This document shows, piece by piece, positions 7,565 to 16,867 of a DNA stretch of 30,271 nucleotides (within the stretch, counting starts at the first letter, position 1; each line of letters starts with the position of its first letter). The notes beneath the pieces were generated by a model that saw nothing but the letters and a program-made list of their open reading frames with translations, searched no databases and was not told the origin of the DNA. A program made the position numbers and the translations under genes. The DNA comes from Porphyromonadaceae bacterium UBA7048 (GTDB taxonomy: Bacteria; Bacteroidota; Bacteroidia; Bacteroidales; Muribaculaceae): contig DLAL01000086.1 in the NCBI GenBank assembly GCA_002493945.1, positions 1-30,271 of the forward strand. Direction: 5' to 3'.

Positions 7565-8707
7565 TCAGCATCCGACTATGGTCTGAATACGGTCGACGAT
7601 GCGCTCGTCGCTGTCGCGCAGGGCGAGCTTGGAGATATTCTCCGACAGCAGGCGGAGAGTGTCGGGATTCTGTATGATGGTGAGAATCTCGTCCCAGAGC
7701 CGTTCGGGAGCGTCGGCGTCCAGCACCATGTCGGCGGCTCCGCGGAGGGAGAGCGCTTCGGCGTTGTGGCGCTGATGGTCCTCGGCCACGTTGGGCGACG
7801 GCACGAGTATGGCCGGCTTGCCGAGCAGCTCGAGCTCGCTGATGGTGCCAGCGCCTGCGCGTGCCACCACCAGGTCGGCGGCGCGGTAGGCCACGGCCAT
7901 GTCGGAGATGAAGTCGGTCAGGCGCACGTTGTCTGGCAGCTGTCCGGCCGTGAGCTCGCGGCAGCGGTCGGCGTCGCGTCCGCCGCACTGCCACAGTACC
8001 TGAAAATGCGATTTTCCGGCCGATGAGCTCAGGACAGCCTTGATGAGGGCGTCGTTGAGGGTGCGTGCGCCCAGACTGCCGCCGGTGACGAGCACCAGAG
8101 GCTTGTCGGCCTTGAATCCGAGCTGCTCCTTGGCCTCGGCCTGCGTGAGCGGACATTCGAGCAGGGCCTTGCGGACGGGATTGCCCGTCATGACTATCTT
8201 TTCGGCCGGGAAGAAGCGGTCGGTGTCGGGGTATGCCGTGCATATGCAGGCGGCCTTGGCGGCGAGGAGCTTATTGGTCACGCCGGGATATGAGTTCTGC
8301 TCCTGAATGAGCGTGGGCACACCGGCGCGCTGGGCGGCCTTGAGAGTGGGGCCGCTGGCATATCCGCCCACACCTATGGCGATGTCGGGTCTGAACTCGC
8401 GCACCACCTTGCGCGCTATGCGCATGCTGCGGAATAGCTTGACCAGAACGGCGAAGTTGCGCCACAGACGCTTGCGGTCGAATCCGGCCACGGGCAGTCC
8501 GATGATGCGGTAGCCCGCTTCGGGCACACGCTTCATCTCCATGCGGTTGTCGGCTCCGACGAAGAGGATGTCGCTGCCGGGAAAACGGCGGCTTACGGCG
8601 TCGGCTATGGCCAGCGCCGGGAATATGTGGCCGCCGGTACCGCCTCCGCTTATGAGCACGCGCAGGGGTCGGCAGCTATTGTCGGTTTGTGTTGTCATCT
8701 GAGTCAT
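7565..8707 (-). CDS. murG: UDP-GlcNAc:lipid I N-acetylglucosaminyltransferase MurG
   Basis: 380 aa from the ATG at 8705-8707. The frame stays open to a TTG at 8746 that overlaps the ftsW stop, and another ATG sits at 8698. I chose 8707 because it leaves a plausible leader and the conserved fold starts only at residue 13. MurG transfers GlcNAc to lipid I on the inner face of the membrane to make lipid II. The glycine-rich loop SGGGTGGHIFPAL (20-32) is diagnostic, followed by GVGGYASGP, QEQNSYPG and TGGSLGA, and in the C-terminal lobe RAGAGTISEL, where the family binds UDP-GlcNAc. Length is slightly above the 355 aa of E. coli. It sits between ftsW and murC as in other dcw clusters. Confidence 0.97.
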   Translation of the reverse strand: MTQMTTQTDNSCRPLRVLISGGGTGGHIFPALAIADAVSRRFPGSDILFVGADNRMEMKRVPEAGYRIIGLPVAGFDRKRLWRNFAVLVKLFRSMRIARKVVREFRPDIAIGVGGYASGPTLKAAQRAGVPTLIQEQNSYPGVTNKLLAAKAACICTAYPDTDRFFPAEKIVMTGNPVRKALLECPLTQAEAKEQLGFKADKPLVLVTGGSLGARTLNDALIKAVLSSSAGKSHFQVLWQCGGRDADRCRELTAGQLPDNVRLTDFISDMAVAYRAADLVVARAGAGTISELELLGKPAILVPSPNVAEDHQRHNAEALSLRGAADMVLDADAPERLWDEILTIIQNPDTLRLLSENISKLALRDSDERIVDRIQTIVGC

Positions 8708-8742
8708 ATTTCTGAGGCGGAGAGATGCGGATAGTCCTGTGG

Positions 8743-10113
8743 TCAACTGTTCTGTTCAACGTCCGAAGCCAGCAGAGGGTTCACGGCACGTGCGTCCTCG
8801 GGCAGACTTTCGAGTTCTTTCTGCTGTTCGTCGGCCGTGTCGGAGATGCGTGCGGCATGCCTTGCCACACTGAGCATGACGCCGAAGGCTATGGACATGG
8901 CCAGGACGGAGATGCCGCCTTTGGATATCAGCGGCAGCGGCTGCCCTGACACGGGGAATACGCCCGTGACGATGGCCATGTGGTACAGCGCCTGGAACAC
9001 TATGACGAATGCGCAGCCCATCACCAGCACGCCGGGCATGGTCTGCGAGAAGCGCATGGTCAGCTTGGCGCTGCGGCCGAGTATCCACATATAGCAGATG
9101 AGGATGCCCAGCCCGACGAAGAGTCCCAGCTCCTCGATGATGATGGCGTAGATATAGTCGGAGAATGCCAGCGGCAGACGGGCGTTCTCGCGCGAGCGGC
9201 CGATGCCCACGCCGAAGAGGCCGCCGTGGGCCTGGGCTATGTAGCTGAGCTGCTCCTGCTGGTGGTCGACGGAGAACTTCTCCAGGTGCTTGTCGTCGCG
9301 GAAATGCTGCTTGATGCGGTCGCGCCACACGTTGCCTCGGCCGTCGGCGCGGGCTACGTCGGGGTTCTCGTGGTTGAGCGTGATGACACGCTCCTTGTAG
9401 GGGTCGAGTTTCACTTCTTCCTTCAGCTGGGTCTTGGCTATCAGGGCTCCGCCCCCGGCGACAGCGCCTATGAGCAGGGCTATGCCGAACTTGCGCCAGC
9501 TCATGCCGCCCACGAGCATCATCGAGTAGCATATGGCCACGACGATGATGGTGTTGCTCAGGCCCTCGGAGAAGAGCAGTCCGGCGAATCCGCCTATGAG
9601 CACCATTGACCACACGAGTCCCTTGACGGTGATGTCTCGGTGCTCCTCGTCCTGATTCTTGGTGAGGATGTATGCCATGCCCAGAGCGGCCCCGACTTTC
9701 ATGAAGTCGGCCGGGAGTATCTGTGTGCCGAAGATGGTGATGGCGCGCTGCGCCTCGTTGACGCCGTGGCCGGCCACACGGACGGCTATCATCAGCCCGA
9801 AGCATCCCAGCACGTAGAAGGGAATCAGCCTGAAGATGGTGCGGTAGTGGATGTGCTGGAGGATGAGCATGATGACGAGTCCGGCCGCCAGGAAGCGGCC
9901 GTGACGTATCACGGGGTCGAAGATGCTGCCGTCGCTCACTTCCTGGAGCGATGCCGAGAACAGCTCGATGAGAGCCACGATGACCAGCAGGATATAGGTG
10001 CCCCACAGGTGGTGGTCGGTGCGCACCTTGCGCACCTTGGGTTCGGCTGCCGCGGCGGCTTCGGGGGCGGCAAGCGGTTCGGCGGCGTTGTCAAGAGAGA
10101 GTTGGTCGTTCAT
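8743..10113 (-). CDS. ftsW: Septal peptidoglycan glycosyltransferase FtsW (SEDS family)
   Basis: 456 aa. FtsW polymerises lipid II into septal glycan strands together with FtsI. After an Ala/Glu-rich cytoplasmic stretch (1-35), about ten membrane segments can be seen, the first at about 38-55. SEDS-family landmarks include FGTQILPADFMKV (128-140), where the family has a conserved P-[SA]-[ED]-F-x-K, and LPLAFSDYIYAII (314-326), whose Asp320 matches the essential Asp297 of E. coli FtsW. A long periplasmic loop (about 228-295) is charged and longer than in Proteobacteria. The start ATG is 45 bp after the murD stop. RodA is the main alternative, but the position inside the dcw cluster favours FtsW. 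Confidence 0.96.
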   Translation of the reverse strand: MNDQLSLDNAAEPLAAPEAAAAAEPKVRKVRTDHHLWGTYILLVIVALIELFSASLQEVSDGSIFDPVIRHGRFLAAGLVIMLILQHIHYRTIFRLIPFYVLGCFGLMIAVRVAGHGVNEAQRAITIFGTQILPADFMKVGAALGMAYILTKNQDEEHRDITVKGLVWSMVLIGGFAGLLFSEGLSNTIIVVAICYSMMLVGGMSWRKFGIALLIGAVAGGGALIAKTQLKEEVKLDPYKERVITLNHENPDVARADGRGNVWRDRIKQHFRDDKHLEKFSVDHQQEQLSYIAQAHGGLFGVGIGRSRENARLPLAFSDYIYAIIIEELGLFVGLGILICYMWILGRSAKLTMRFSQTMPGVLVMGCAFVIVFQALYHMAIVTGVFPVSGQPLPLISKGGISVLAMSIAFGVMLSVARHAARISDTADEQQKELESLPEDARAVNPLLASDVEQNS

Positions 10114-10158
10114 TTCCGTATATTATAGATGTTCAGAGTATCGTGTTGAGAGGGGCGC

Positions 10159-11523
10159 TCATCCCTTCATGGCCATGACTGCGGCCTTGAACTTGCGTCC
10201 GCGGTCCTCGTAGGACGAGAAGAGGTCGAACGACGCGCAGCAGGGCGACAGCAGCACCGTCCATCCCGGCTCGGCCAGGCGGCGGCAGGCTGCCACGGCG
10301 TCGTCGAGGCTGTGGGTGTCGACGATGGTGCCGACGTGGGGTGCGAAGAAGTCGACAATCTTGGCGTTGTCCTTGCCCATGGCCACGATGGCGCGTACCT
10401 TCTCCTTCACCAGCGGAAGAATCTCGGAGTAGTCGTTGCCCTTGTCCTTGCCGCCGAGTATGAGGACCGTGGGCTCGGTCATGGCCTCGAGGGCGTAGTA
10501 GCAGGAGTTGACGTTAGTGGCCTTGGAGTCGTTGATCCAGCGGACGCCGTCGATTTCGGTGACGGGTTCGAGGCGGTGCTCCACTCCGCAGAAGTCGCTC
10601 AGGGCCTCGCGGATGTCGTCCTTGCTCACACGGCATATGCAGGCCGAGAGACCGGCGGCCATGGAGTTGAACACGTTGTGGAGACCGTTGAGGGCCAGGT
10701 CGGCGCGCGGCATGCTCATCGACGTGCCGGGTGTGTTGAATATCAGTTCGTTCTCGGCGTCGATGTATGCGGCCGAGTTCTCCTCGTATGATTCCGAGAA
10801 GGGCAGCATGCGTGCCTCGGTGGTGATGTGGCGCAGCTGCTCGGTGATGACGGGGTCGTCGTTCCAGAAGATGAAGCAGTCCGAGGGACACATGTTCTGA
10901 AGGATGCGGAACTTGGCGTTGACGTAGTTCTGCATCCGGTGGTCATAGCGGTCGAGATGGTCGGGCGTGATGTTGAGAATCACGGCTATGTTGGCCTTGA
11001 AGTCGTACATGTTGTCGAGCTGGAAACTGCTCAGTTCCACCACATAGACGTCGTGCGGGTCGCGTGCCACCTGATAAGCCAGACTGATGCCTACGTTCCC
11101 GGCCAGAGAGGCGTCGATGCCTGCCTTGGTGAGGATGTGGTGGGTGAGCATGGTGGTGGTGGTCTTGCCGTTCGAGCCGGTTATGCAGACCATCTTGGAG
11201 TCGGTGTACCGTCCGGCGAACTCTATCTCGCTGATGACGGGGATATTCTTCTTGCGGGCCTCGACGATGACGGGAGCGTCCAGCGGTATGCCGGGGCTCT
11301 TGACGATTTCGTCGGCGCTGAGTATGCGGTCCATGGAGTGACGGCCTTCCTCGAAGGCTATGCCTTCGTCGACGAGCCGGCTGCGGTACTTTTCGGCGAT
11401 AGTGCCGCTGTCGCTCAGGAATACGTTCATGCCTTTGTCTTTGGCCAGAATAGCGGCCCCGAAGCCGCTTTCGCCGGCTCCGAGGACAACGAGGCGATGT
11501 TGAGCGGGAGTTGAATTATGCAT
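10159..11523 (-). CDS. murD: UDP-N-acetylmuramoyl-L-alanine--D-glutamate ligase MurD
   Basis: 454 aa, normal length. It adds D-glutamate to UDP-MurNAc-L-Ala in the cytoplasm with ATP. The N-terminal nucleotide-binding domain starts LVVLGAGESGFGAAILA (11-27). The P-loop is GSNGKTTTT at 116-124; the Ser-Asn wording is typical of MurD. Further matches are ELSSFQLDN, ITPDHLDRYD and, in the C-terminal domain, NDSKATNV, all standard MurD wording. It lies 13 bp after mraY and 45 bp before ftsW in the usual order. Confidence 0.98.
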   Translation of the reverse strand: MHNSTPAQHRLVVLGAGESGFGAAILAKDKGMNVFLSDSGTIAEKYRSRLVDEGIAFEEGRHSMDRILSADEIVKSPGIPLDAPVIVEARKKNIPVISEIEFAGRYTDSKMVCITGSNGKTTTTMLTHHILTKAGIDASLAGNVGISLAYQVARDPHDVYVVELSSFQLDNMYDFKANIAVILNITPDHLDRYDHRMQNYVNAKFRILQNMCPSDCFIFWNDDPVITEQLRHITTEARMLPFSESYEENSAAYIDAENELIFNTPGTSMSMPRADLALNGLHNVFNSMAAGLSACICRVSKDDIREALSDFCGVEHRLEPVTEIDGVRWINDSKATNVNSCYYALEAMTEPTVLILGGKDKGNDYSEILPLVKEKVRAIVAMGKDNAKIVDFFAPHVGTIVDTHSLDDAVAACRRLAEPGWTVLLSPCCASFDLFSSYEDRGRKFKAAVMAMKG

Positions 11524-11536
11524 ATATACGTGTAGA

Positions 11537-12784
11537 TTATCTTATTTTCAGGGTTACGAAAGTTATCACTGCGAGTATGATGCCGATGATCCAGAAGCGT
11601 GTGACAATCTTCTGCTCGGCTATGGCGCGCACAGGGCGCTGGATGAGGGCCTCGACCGTGCCTGCGTCCTTCTGGAAGTGGTGGTGCAGGGGAGTCATCT
11701 TGAAGATGCGTCCGCCGTGGGTGCGCTTGAACCATGCCACCTGAAGGATGACCGAAAGGTCCTCGATGTAGAAGAGGGCGCAGAGGATGGGCAGGAGCAG
11801 CTCCTTGTGGATGAGGATGGCGAACACGGCTATGACGCCGCCGAGCATGAGGCTGCCCGTGTCGCCCATGAATACCTGCGCCGGCGAGGCGTTGTACCAC
11901 AGGAATCCCACCAGCGCGCCGATGAAGGCCGCCATGTATACGGTCAGCTCCTCGCTCCCGGGCACATACATTATATTAAGGTAGGAGGAGTATATGACGT
12001 GGCCGCCGAGGTAGGCCATGGCGGCAAGCGACACGCCGGCTATGGCCGACAGTCCGGCGCACATGCCGTCGAGTCCGTCGTTGAGGTTGGCGCCGTTGCT
12101 CGTGGCGGCCACCAGGAATATGGTGATGAGCACGAACACTATCCATCCGGCCACGTCGTTGTAGGGCTTCATCCACTCTGTGAGCCACGAGTAGTTGAAG
12201 TTGTTGTTCTTGACGAAGGGTATGGTGGTCTGGGGCGACTTCACCTGCCGGGTGTCGTAGATGACCTCCTCCACGCGGTTGGTCTCCTCGCTGATGACCT
12301 CGCGGTTCTCGACGATGACCATCGACGGATTGAGATACATGGTCACGCCCACGACGAGGCCTATGCCCACCTGACCGATAATCTTGTACTTGCCCTTCAT
12401 GCCGTCCTTGTTGTGCTTCTTGAGCTTGAGGTAGTCGTCGAGGAATCCTATCAGTCCGAGCCATACCGTGGCCAGGAGCATGAGCAGCATGTAGATGTTT
12501 CCGAGGTTGCCCATCAGGAGGCATGGCAGCAGGATGGCCGCCAGGATGATGAGACCGCCCATGGTGGGAGTGCCTTTCTTCTTGAGCTGTCCTTCGAGGT
12601 CGAGGTCGCGGACAATCTCGCCTATCTGCATCTTCTGCAGGCGGTCGATGATGTATCGCCCGGCGAATATGGCCACCAGCAGCGCCAGCACGAAGGCGGC
12701 GCCCGAGCGGAAGGTGATGTAGTTCATCAGGCGCGCTCCGGGAAATCCGGAGTCCTGAAGCATGTCGAAAATATGATAGAGCAT
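11537..12784 (-). CDS. mraY: Phospho-N-acetylmuramoyl-pentapeptide transferase MraY
   Basis: 415 aa against 360 in E. coli. MraY is an integral membrane enzyme that joins phospho-MurNAc-pentapeptide to undecaprenyl phosphate, giving lipid I. Landmarks: KKKGTPTMGG (68-77), DDYLK with the two catalytic-region aspartates at 116-117, NLNDGLDG (233-240), FMGDTGS (305-311), and the triple histidine HHHF at 367-370. Around ten hydrophobic segments are visible. The extra length is mostly a 60-residue hydrophilic insert at about 152-212 between membrane segments, ending in an Asn-rich stretch. As far as I know such inserts are common in Bacteroidota MraY. It starts 27 bp after murE. Confidence 0.98.
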   Translation of the reverse strand: MLYHIFDMLQDSGFPGARLMNYITFRSGAAFVLALLVAIFAGRYIIDRLQKMQIGEIVRDLDLEGQLKKKGTPTMGGLIILAAILLPCLLMGNLGNIYMLLMLLATVWLGLIGFLDDYLKLKKHNKDGMKGKYKIIGQVGIGLVVGVTMYLNPSMVIVENREVISEETNRVEEVIYDTRQVKSPQTTIPFVKNNNFNYSWLTEWMKPYNDVAGWIVFVLITIFLVAATSNGANLNDGLDGMCAGLSAIAGVSLAAMAYLGGHVIYSSYLNIMYVPGSEELTVYMAAFIGALVGFLWYNASPAQVFMGDTGSLMLGGVIAVFAILIHKELLLPILCALFYIEDLSVILQVAWFKRTHGGRIFKMTPLHHHFQKDAGTVEALIQRPVRAIAEQKIVTRFWIIGIILAVITFVTLKIR

Positions 12785-12811
12785 TTCGTCTGTCGGTTCT
12801 GTATTACGGGG

Positions 12812-14287
12812 TTATTCTATTCCGAGGGCCTTGCAGAGCTCCTCGCGGTCGTCGAAGTGGTGCTCGGTGTCGCCTATCACCTGTGTGGTCTCATGGCCCT
12901 TGCCGGCGAGAAGGATGATGTCGCCCGGCTGTGCCAGCGCCGCGGCGCGCGCTATGGCCTCGCGTCGGTCGGTGATGGTCTCGGTGCGGTCGAGGTCGGC
13001 CGGCGCCAGTCCTGCGGCCATGTCTGCAAGGATGGCCTCGGGGTCCTCGTGACGGGGATTGTCCGAGGTGAGGATGAGGATGTCGGAGCGCTCGGCGGCG
13101 GCGCGTGCCATCAGAGGGCGCTTGCCTGCGTCGCGGTTGCCTCCGGCTCCGCAGACGGTGATGATGCGTGCGTCGTCGCCTGCCACCTCGCGGAGGGTGT
13201 CGAGCACGTTAATCAGAGCGTCCGGAGTGTGGGCGTAGTCAACTATGCCCGTCACGCCCTGCGGGCCGCGGAAGGGCTGGAGGCGTCCGGCCACGGGCTG
13301 CAGACGGCTCAGGGCCACGAGCACCTTATCGCGCGGATAGCCCAGGAGCAGCGAGGCTCCGTAGACGTCGGCGAGGTTCGATGCGTTGAAGCGTCCGGTG
13401 AAGAGGGTCTCCACCTCGTCGCCGTCGAAGTCGAGCAGCATCCCGTCGATACGGTCCTCCACCACACGCACGTGGTAGTCGGCCACGCCTCGGATGCTGT
13501 ATGTCTTCTGCCTGCCTGCGCGGCAGTTCTGGAGCATGACCTGGCCGTTGCGGTCGTCGGCGTTGACCAGCGCGAAGGCCTCGGGCGGCAGCATGTCGAA
13601 GAACGACTTCTTGGCCCTGAGGTATGCCTCGAAGGTCTTGTGGTAGTCGAGATGGTCGCGGGTGAGGTTGGTGAATATGCCTCCGGCGAACGTCAGGCCG
13701 GCTATGCGGTGCTGGTCGGCGGCGTGGCTGCTCACCTCCATGGCGGCGAAGGTGCATCCGGCGTCGGCCATCTCGCGGAGCAGACGGTTGAGCGACACGG
13801 GGTCGGGCGTGGTGTGCTCGGCCGGGACTGACTTCCCGTCGACGATATTGGCCACGGTGGATATGAGTCCTGCCTTGTGTCCCATCAGGCGCGCCATCTC
13901 ATAGAGGAGGGTGGCTGTGGTGGTCTTGCCATTGGTGCCCGTCACGCCCACGAGGGTGAGAGCTTCCGACGGGTCGTCGTAGTATCTTGATGTGAGGCGT
14001 CCGAGTGCCTCGCGGCTGTCGGGCACGCGGATGGCGGTGACGCCTTCGGGGAGTCTGTCGGGGATGCGTTCGGCTACGATGACCGATGCTCCGGCGCTGA
14101 CGGCCGAGGGAATGAAGCGGTGACCGTCGACAGCCACACCGTCGACAGCTACGAAGAGTGCGCCGGGTGCCACCTGACGGGAGTCGGCCGTGACCATGCT
14201 GACGGCGGTCTCGGCATCGTATTGTCCCTCGAACGCCGTCAGGGCGTCCAGCAGGGATTCGAGTGTATTGTTGTATTCCTGATTCAT
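12812..14287 (-). CDS. murE: UDP-MurNAc-L-Ala-D-Glu--meso-diaminopimelate ligase MurE
   Basis: 491 aa from the ATG at 14285-14287, 2 bp after the ftsI stop. The frame also has an in-frame TTG at 14293 that would overlap that stop, but the ATG is more likely. MurE adds the third residue of the stem peptide in the cytoplasm. The P-loop is GTNGKTTT at 117-124 and the lysine-containing KKSFF at 226-230 fits the site of the carbamylated lysine region. DNPR at 409-412 is the motif of enzymes that use meso-diaminopimelate rather than lysine, so the cell wall is predicted to be of the DAP type. The C-terminal AGKGHE (461-466) is also standard. mraY follows directly; murF is absent here. Confidence 0.98.
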   Translation of the reverse strand: MNQEYNNTLESLLDALTAFEGQYDAETAVSMVTADSRQVAPGALFVAVDGVAVDGHRFIPSAVSAGASVIVAERIPDRLPEGVTAIRVPDSREALGRLTSRYYDDPSEALTLVGVTGTNGKTTTATLLYEMARLMGHKAGLISTVANIVDGKSVPAEHTTPDPVSLNRLLREMADAGCTFAAMEVSSHAADQHRIAGLTFAGGIFTNLTRDHLDYHKTFEAYLRAKKSFFDMLPPEAFALVNADDRNGQVMLQNCRAGRQKTYSIRGVADYHVRVVEDRIDGMLLDFDGDEVETLFTGRFNASNLADVYGASLLLGYPRDKVLVALSRLQPVAGRLQPFRGPQGVTGIVDYAHTPDALINVLDTLREVAGDDARIITVCGAGGNRDAGKRPLMARAAAERSDILILTSDNPRHEDPEAILADMAAGLAPADLDRTETITDRREAIARAAALAQPGDIILLAGKGHETTQVIGDTEHHFDDREELCKALGIE

Positions 14288-14289
14288 TG

Positions 14290-16503
14290 TCAATTGTATC
14301 TGAGGGAGAGTCTTATTTTCGAGCCGGGCGACGCCTTGCTGCCCGGAGCGGGATTCTGTTCGTAGACATATCCCACGCCGTCGAACGCCACTGCATAGCC
14401 TGCGCTCTCGAGGCGTGTGAGCGCCTCGCGGAGGCTCACGCCGCGCACGTCGGGGACGGAGTCATGCGGTATGTCGGTGCGGGGTTTCTGTATGGCTTTG
14501 GCGCGGACGGCGCGAATTTCGCGGTTTACGTCGTTGACGCGCTGCGTGTCGAACGACGAGTAGAGGGTCGGGACGGCGTCGGCCTTGCCGGCGTCAGGCG
14601 TGTCGGCCAGCACGGGGTCGTCGAAGAGCATGCCGCGGGCGAAGAGCTTCAGCGCCACGTTCTTCAGCACTGTGCCCGAGCTTACGGCCGGCCCGCGGAA
14701 GGGGAGCTTCGGGTCGTTGATGACCACGATGCACGTATACTTCGGATTCTCGTAGGGGAAGAATCCGCAGAAGGTCACGCGGTAGTGCCCTTCGAGGTAG
14801 CCGCCCTTGAAGGGCGTGAGCTTGAGCTTGTTGCCGTCCTTGTCGAAGCGCGGACGCTTGTCCTCGAGGGCAATCTTGCACGTACCGGTCTTTCCGGCGA
14901 TGGTGACGGCGTCGTTCTTCAGCGCCTTGGCCGTGCCGCCCTGCTCCCACACCACGTCGCGCATCATCTTGCGGAGGATGGCGGCGTTCTCGCTGGTCAT
15001 CATGCGCTCGCGCACGTAGCTCACGGGAATTATGGAGTCATGCCCGTCGGGGCTGCGCAGGCCCTTGACCAGGCGCGGCCGGACGAACTTGCCGTCGTTG
15101 GCCACGGCGTTGTAGAAGGCGCAGGTGTACAGCGGCGGTATCATCGTGCAGTAGCCGAACACCTGGCGCGACATGTCGAGCTTGCCGCCGATGTCGTTCC
15201 GCACTTTGGGAAAGTAGGGGCGGCGTTCGCGTGCCATGCCTGTGTTGAAGCGGTCGAAGAATCCGAGGTCGGCCAGGTCCTTGTGGAACTGGCTTAGGTT
15301 GCCCTCGTAGTGGGGCATGGTGAGCTTGACCATGCCGATGTTCGACGAGTATTCGAGGAAGCGGCTCACCGGCAGGCTGCCCGGCGAGTGGGTGTCGCGG
15401 ATCGGGCGGCGTCCCAGATAGGCGAAGCTGTGGCCGATGGGCAGTTCCTTGGTGATGGGTTTGGCGAAGCCTTTCTCAAGGGCCACGGCCATGGTCATGA
15501 CCTTCATCACCGAGCCGGGCTCGAATCCGAGCACGGCTCGGTTCATGCCCTCGATGTACCGGGGCGTCCTGGAGAGGGTGTCGCGCTCGAGGTTCGATAT
15601 GGCCTTGATGTCGCCCGTGGCCACTTCCATGAGTATGGCCGAACCCCAGTCGGCCTTGGCGTCGATGAGCATGCGTCCCAGCTCGCCCTCGAGGATGTCC
15701 TGCATGGTGATGTCGATGGTGGTGGTGACGTCGTAGCCGTTGATGGCCGGAATCTCCTCGACGTAGCGTGTGCCGCGGTTCGAGGTGGTGATGCGCTGGC
15801 GTCCGGTGCGTCCGTAGAGGAGGCTGTCAAGAGCCGCCTCGAGGCCCGAGCGGCCGCGTATCTCGGGGTCTTCGGCCATCTGGCTGACACGCCCGATACT
15901 CAGCTCGGCCATGTTGCCGAAGGGATATGAGCGCTTCATCACGGCCTCGGCCTTGAGACCGCTCGCCGTGGCCTTGCGGAACTTGCGGAAGAAGGGCCAC
16001 TTCTTGATTTTGCCCAGCACGACGTCAGGTACGTTCTTGCCCAGGACGAAGTTGCGGGTGCGCTCTGACTTGGGCTTGGCGAGGACTTTGTCGAATTTCG
16101 CACGCCACTGCTCGGCTGTGCGCGAGGGGAAGTATTTGGCCAGCGAGTCGCATATCATGGGGAGCGTGTCGACGAACTCCACTATCTTGAAGCCGTCGGC
16201 GCGCATGTCGAGCATGACGTTGTAGTAGTAAAGGTTCGTGGCCAGGATGGAGCCGTCGGATGCGAGTATCTCGCCGCGGACGGGCCGTATGTCGCGGGTG
16301 CGCATGAGGGTGCTGTCGCCCATGGCGTTCCATGCGTCGGCGTGAATCCACGTGGTCTTGATCAGATTGCATCCGATGGCCACGGCCAGTACCATGGTGA
16401 TGGCGAAGATGATGCCGAACCTCCCGACGAGGAAGGTCTGGTTGATGGGCGAGCCGCTGCGGCGGCGCGTTTTCTTGGATTTGTTTCGAGAAGCAGAGGT
16501 CAT
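14290..16503 (-). CDS. ftsI: Septal transpeptidase FtsI (class B PBP) with C-terminal PASTA domain
   Basis: 737 aa from the ATG at 16501-16503, 4 bp after the ftsL-like stop; an in-frame TTG at 16527 is less likely. FtsI crosslinks septal peptidoglycan in the periplasm. A basic cytoplasmic start (4-18) leads into one membrane segment (29-48) and the class B dimerisation region (from about 66, RPVRGEILASDG at 73-84). The transpeptidase domain has all three active-site motifs: SVMK with Ser331 and Lys334, SSN at 386-388, and KTG at 538-540. A PASTA domain at about 679-737 (VPDVRGVSLREAL) ends the protein; PASTA domains may bind muropeptides or the partner synthase. Longer than E. coli FtsI (588 aa), which lacks PASTA. 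Beta-lactams would be expected to target it. Confidence 0.97.
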   Translation of the reverse strand: MTSASRNKSKKTRRRSGSPINQTFLVGRFGIIFAITMVLAVAIGCNLIKTTWIHADAWNAMGDSTLMRTRDIRPVRGEILASDGSILATNLYYYNVMLDMRADGFKIVEFVDTLPMICDSLAKYFPSRTAEQWRAKFDKVLAKPKSERTRNFVLGKNVPDVVLGKIKKWPFFRKFRKATASGLKAEAVMKRSYPFGNMAELSIGRVSQMAEDPEIRGRSGLEAALDSLLYGRTGRQRITTSNRGTRYVEEIPAINGYDVTTTIDITMQDILEGELGRMLIDAKADWGSAILMEVATGDIKAISNLERDTLSRTPRYIEGMNRAVLGFEPGSVMKVMTMAVALEKGFAKPITKELPIGHSFAYLGRRPIRDTHSPGSLPVSRFLEYSSNIGMVKLTMPHYEGNLSQFHKDLADLGFFDRFNTGMARERRPYFPKVRNDIGGKLDMSRQVFGYCTMIPPLYTCAFYNAVANDGKFVRPRLVKGLRSPDGHDSIIPVSYVRERMMTSENAAILRKMMRDVVWEQGGTAKALKNDAVTIAGKTGTCKIALEDKRPRFDKDGNKLKLTPFKGGYLEGHYRVTFCGFFPYENPKYTCIVVINDPKLPFRGPAVSSGTVLKNVALKLFARGMLFDDPVLADTPDAGKADAVPTLYSSFDTQRVNDVNREIRAVRAKAIQKPRTDIPHDSVPDVRGVSLREALTRLESAGYAVAFDGVGYVYEQNPAPGSKASPGSKIRLSLRYN

Positions 16504-16507
16504 AGGG

Positions 16508-16852
16508 TCAGTCGGGTTTGTTGTCAACGATTTCGGGACGGCGGTCAGGCACGGTCAGGCCCAGACGGAGCGAGTCGACCAGATGCTGCATGGCCGATTC
16601 GCGTGTGAGGGTCATGTACTGCGACCGTTCTTTCTGTTTTTCGGTACTCATCACGTTGATCTGCCGCTTGAGGCTGTCGATGGTGTTCTCGCTGGTGATG
16701 CTGTCGAAGCGCATGGCTATGACGGCGATGCTCGTCACCACGATGAACGAGGTGGCGAAGAAGTGGGTCAGAAAGAATTTGCTCGAGATGGCGTCGCCCT
16801 GTATGAGGGCCCGTAGTCCGTCGACTGTCTTGTGGAGTATCCGTTTTATCAT
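16508..16852 (-). CDS. FtsL-like cell division protein
   Basis: 114 aa. A basic N-terminus is followed by one strongly hydrophobic segment at about 26-47, then a polar region with spaced hydrophobic residues (about 55-100) that could form a coiled coil. This is the layout of FtsL, a bitopic protein that forms a periplasmic complex with FtsB and FtsQ and helps activate FtsW/FtsI. Sequence conservation in FtsL is very low, so the call depends on topology, size and position between rsmH (15-bp gap) and ftsI (4-bp gap). It matches what is annotated as FtsL-like in Bacteroidota. Confidence 0.88.
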   Translation of the reverse strand: MIKRILHKTVDGLRALIQGDAISSKFFLTHFFATSFIVVTSIAVIAMRFDSITSENTIDSLKRQINVMSTEKQKERSQYMTLTRESAMQHLVDSLRLGLTVPDRRPEIVDNKPD

Positions 16853-16867
16853 TTTCGGGAGAGTTTG

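Noticed and set aside
8708..8746. TTG start for murG overlapping the ftsW stop, and similar TTG starts for murE, ftsI and gpsA
   Set aside because: Each frame has an in-frame ATG shortly downstream that gives normal family length and spacing, and the extra N-terminal residues show no conservation pattern.
11678..13831. 717-codon open frame on the plus strand opposite mraY and murE
   Set aside because: It lies antisense to two clear genes. In GC-rich DNA with this codon use, the opposite strand often stays open by chance; the protein is rich in Val, His, Gly and Glu and has no recognisable domain.
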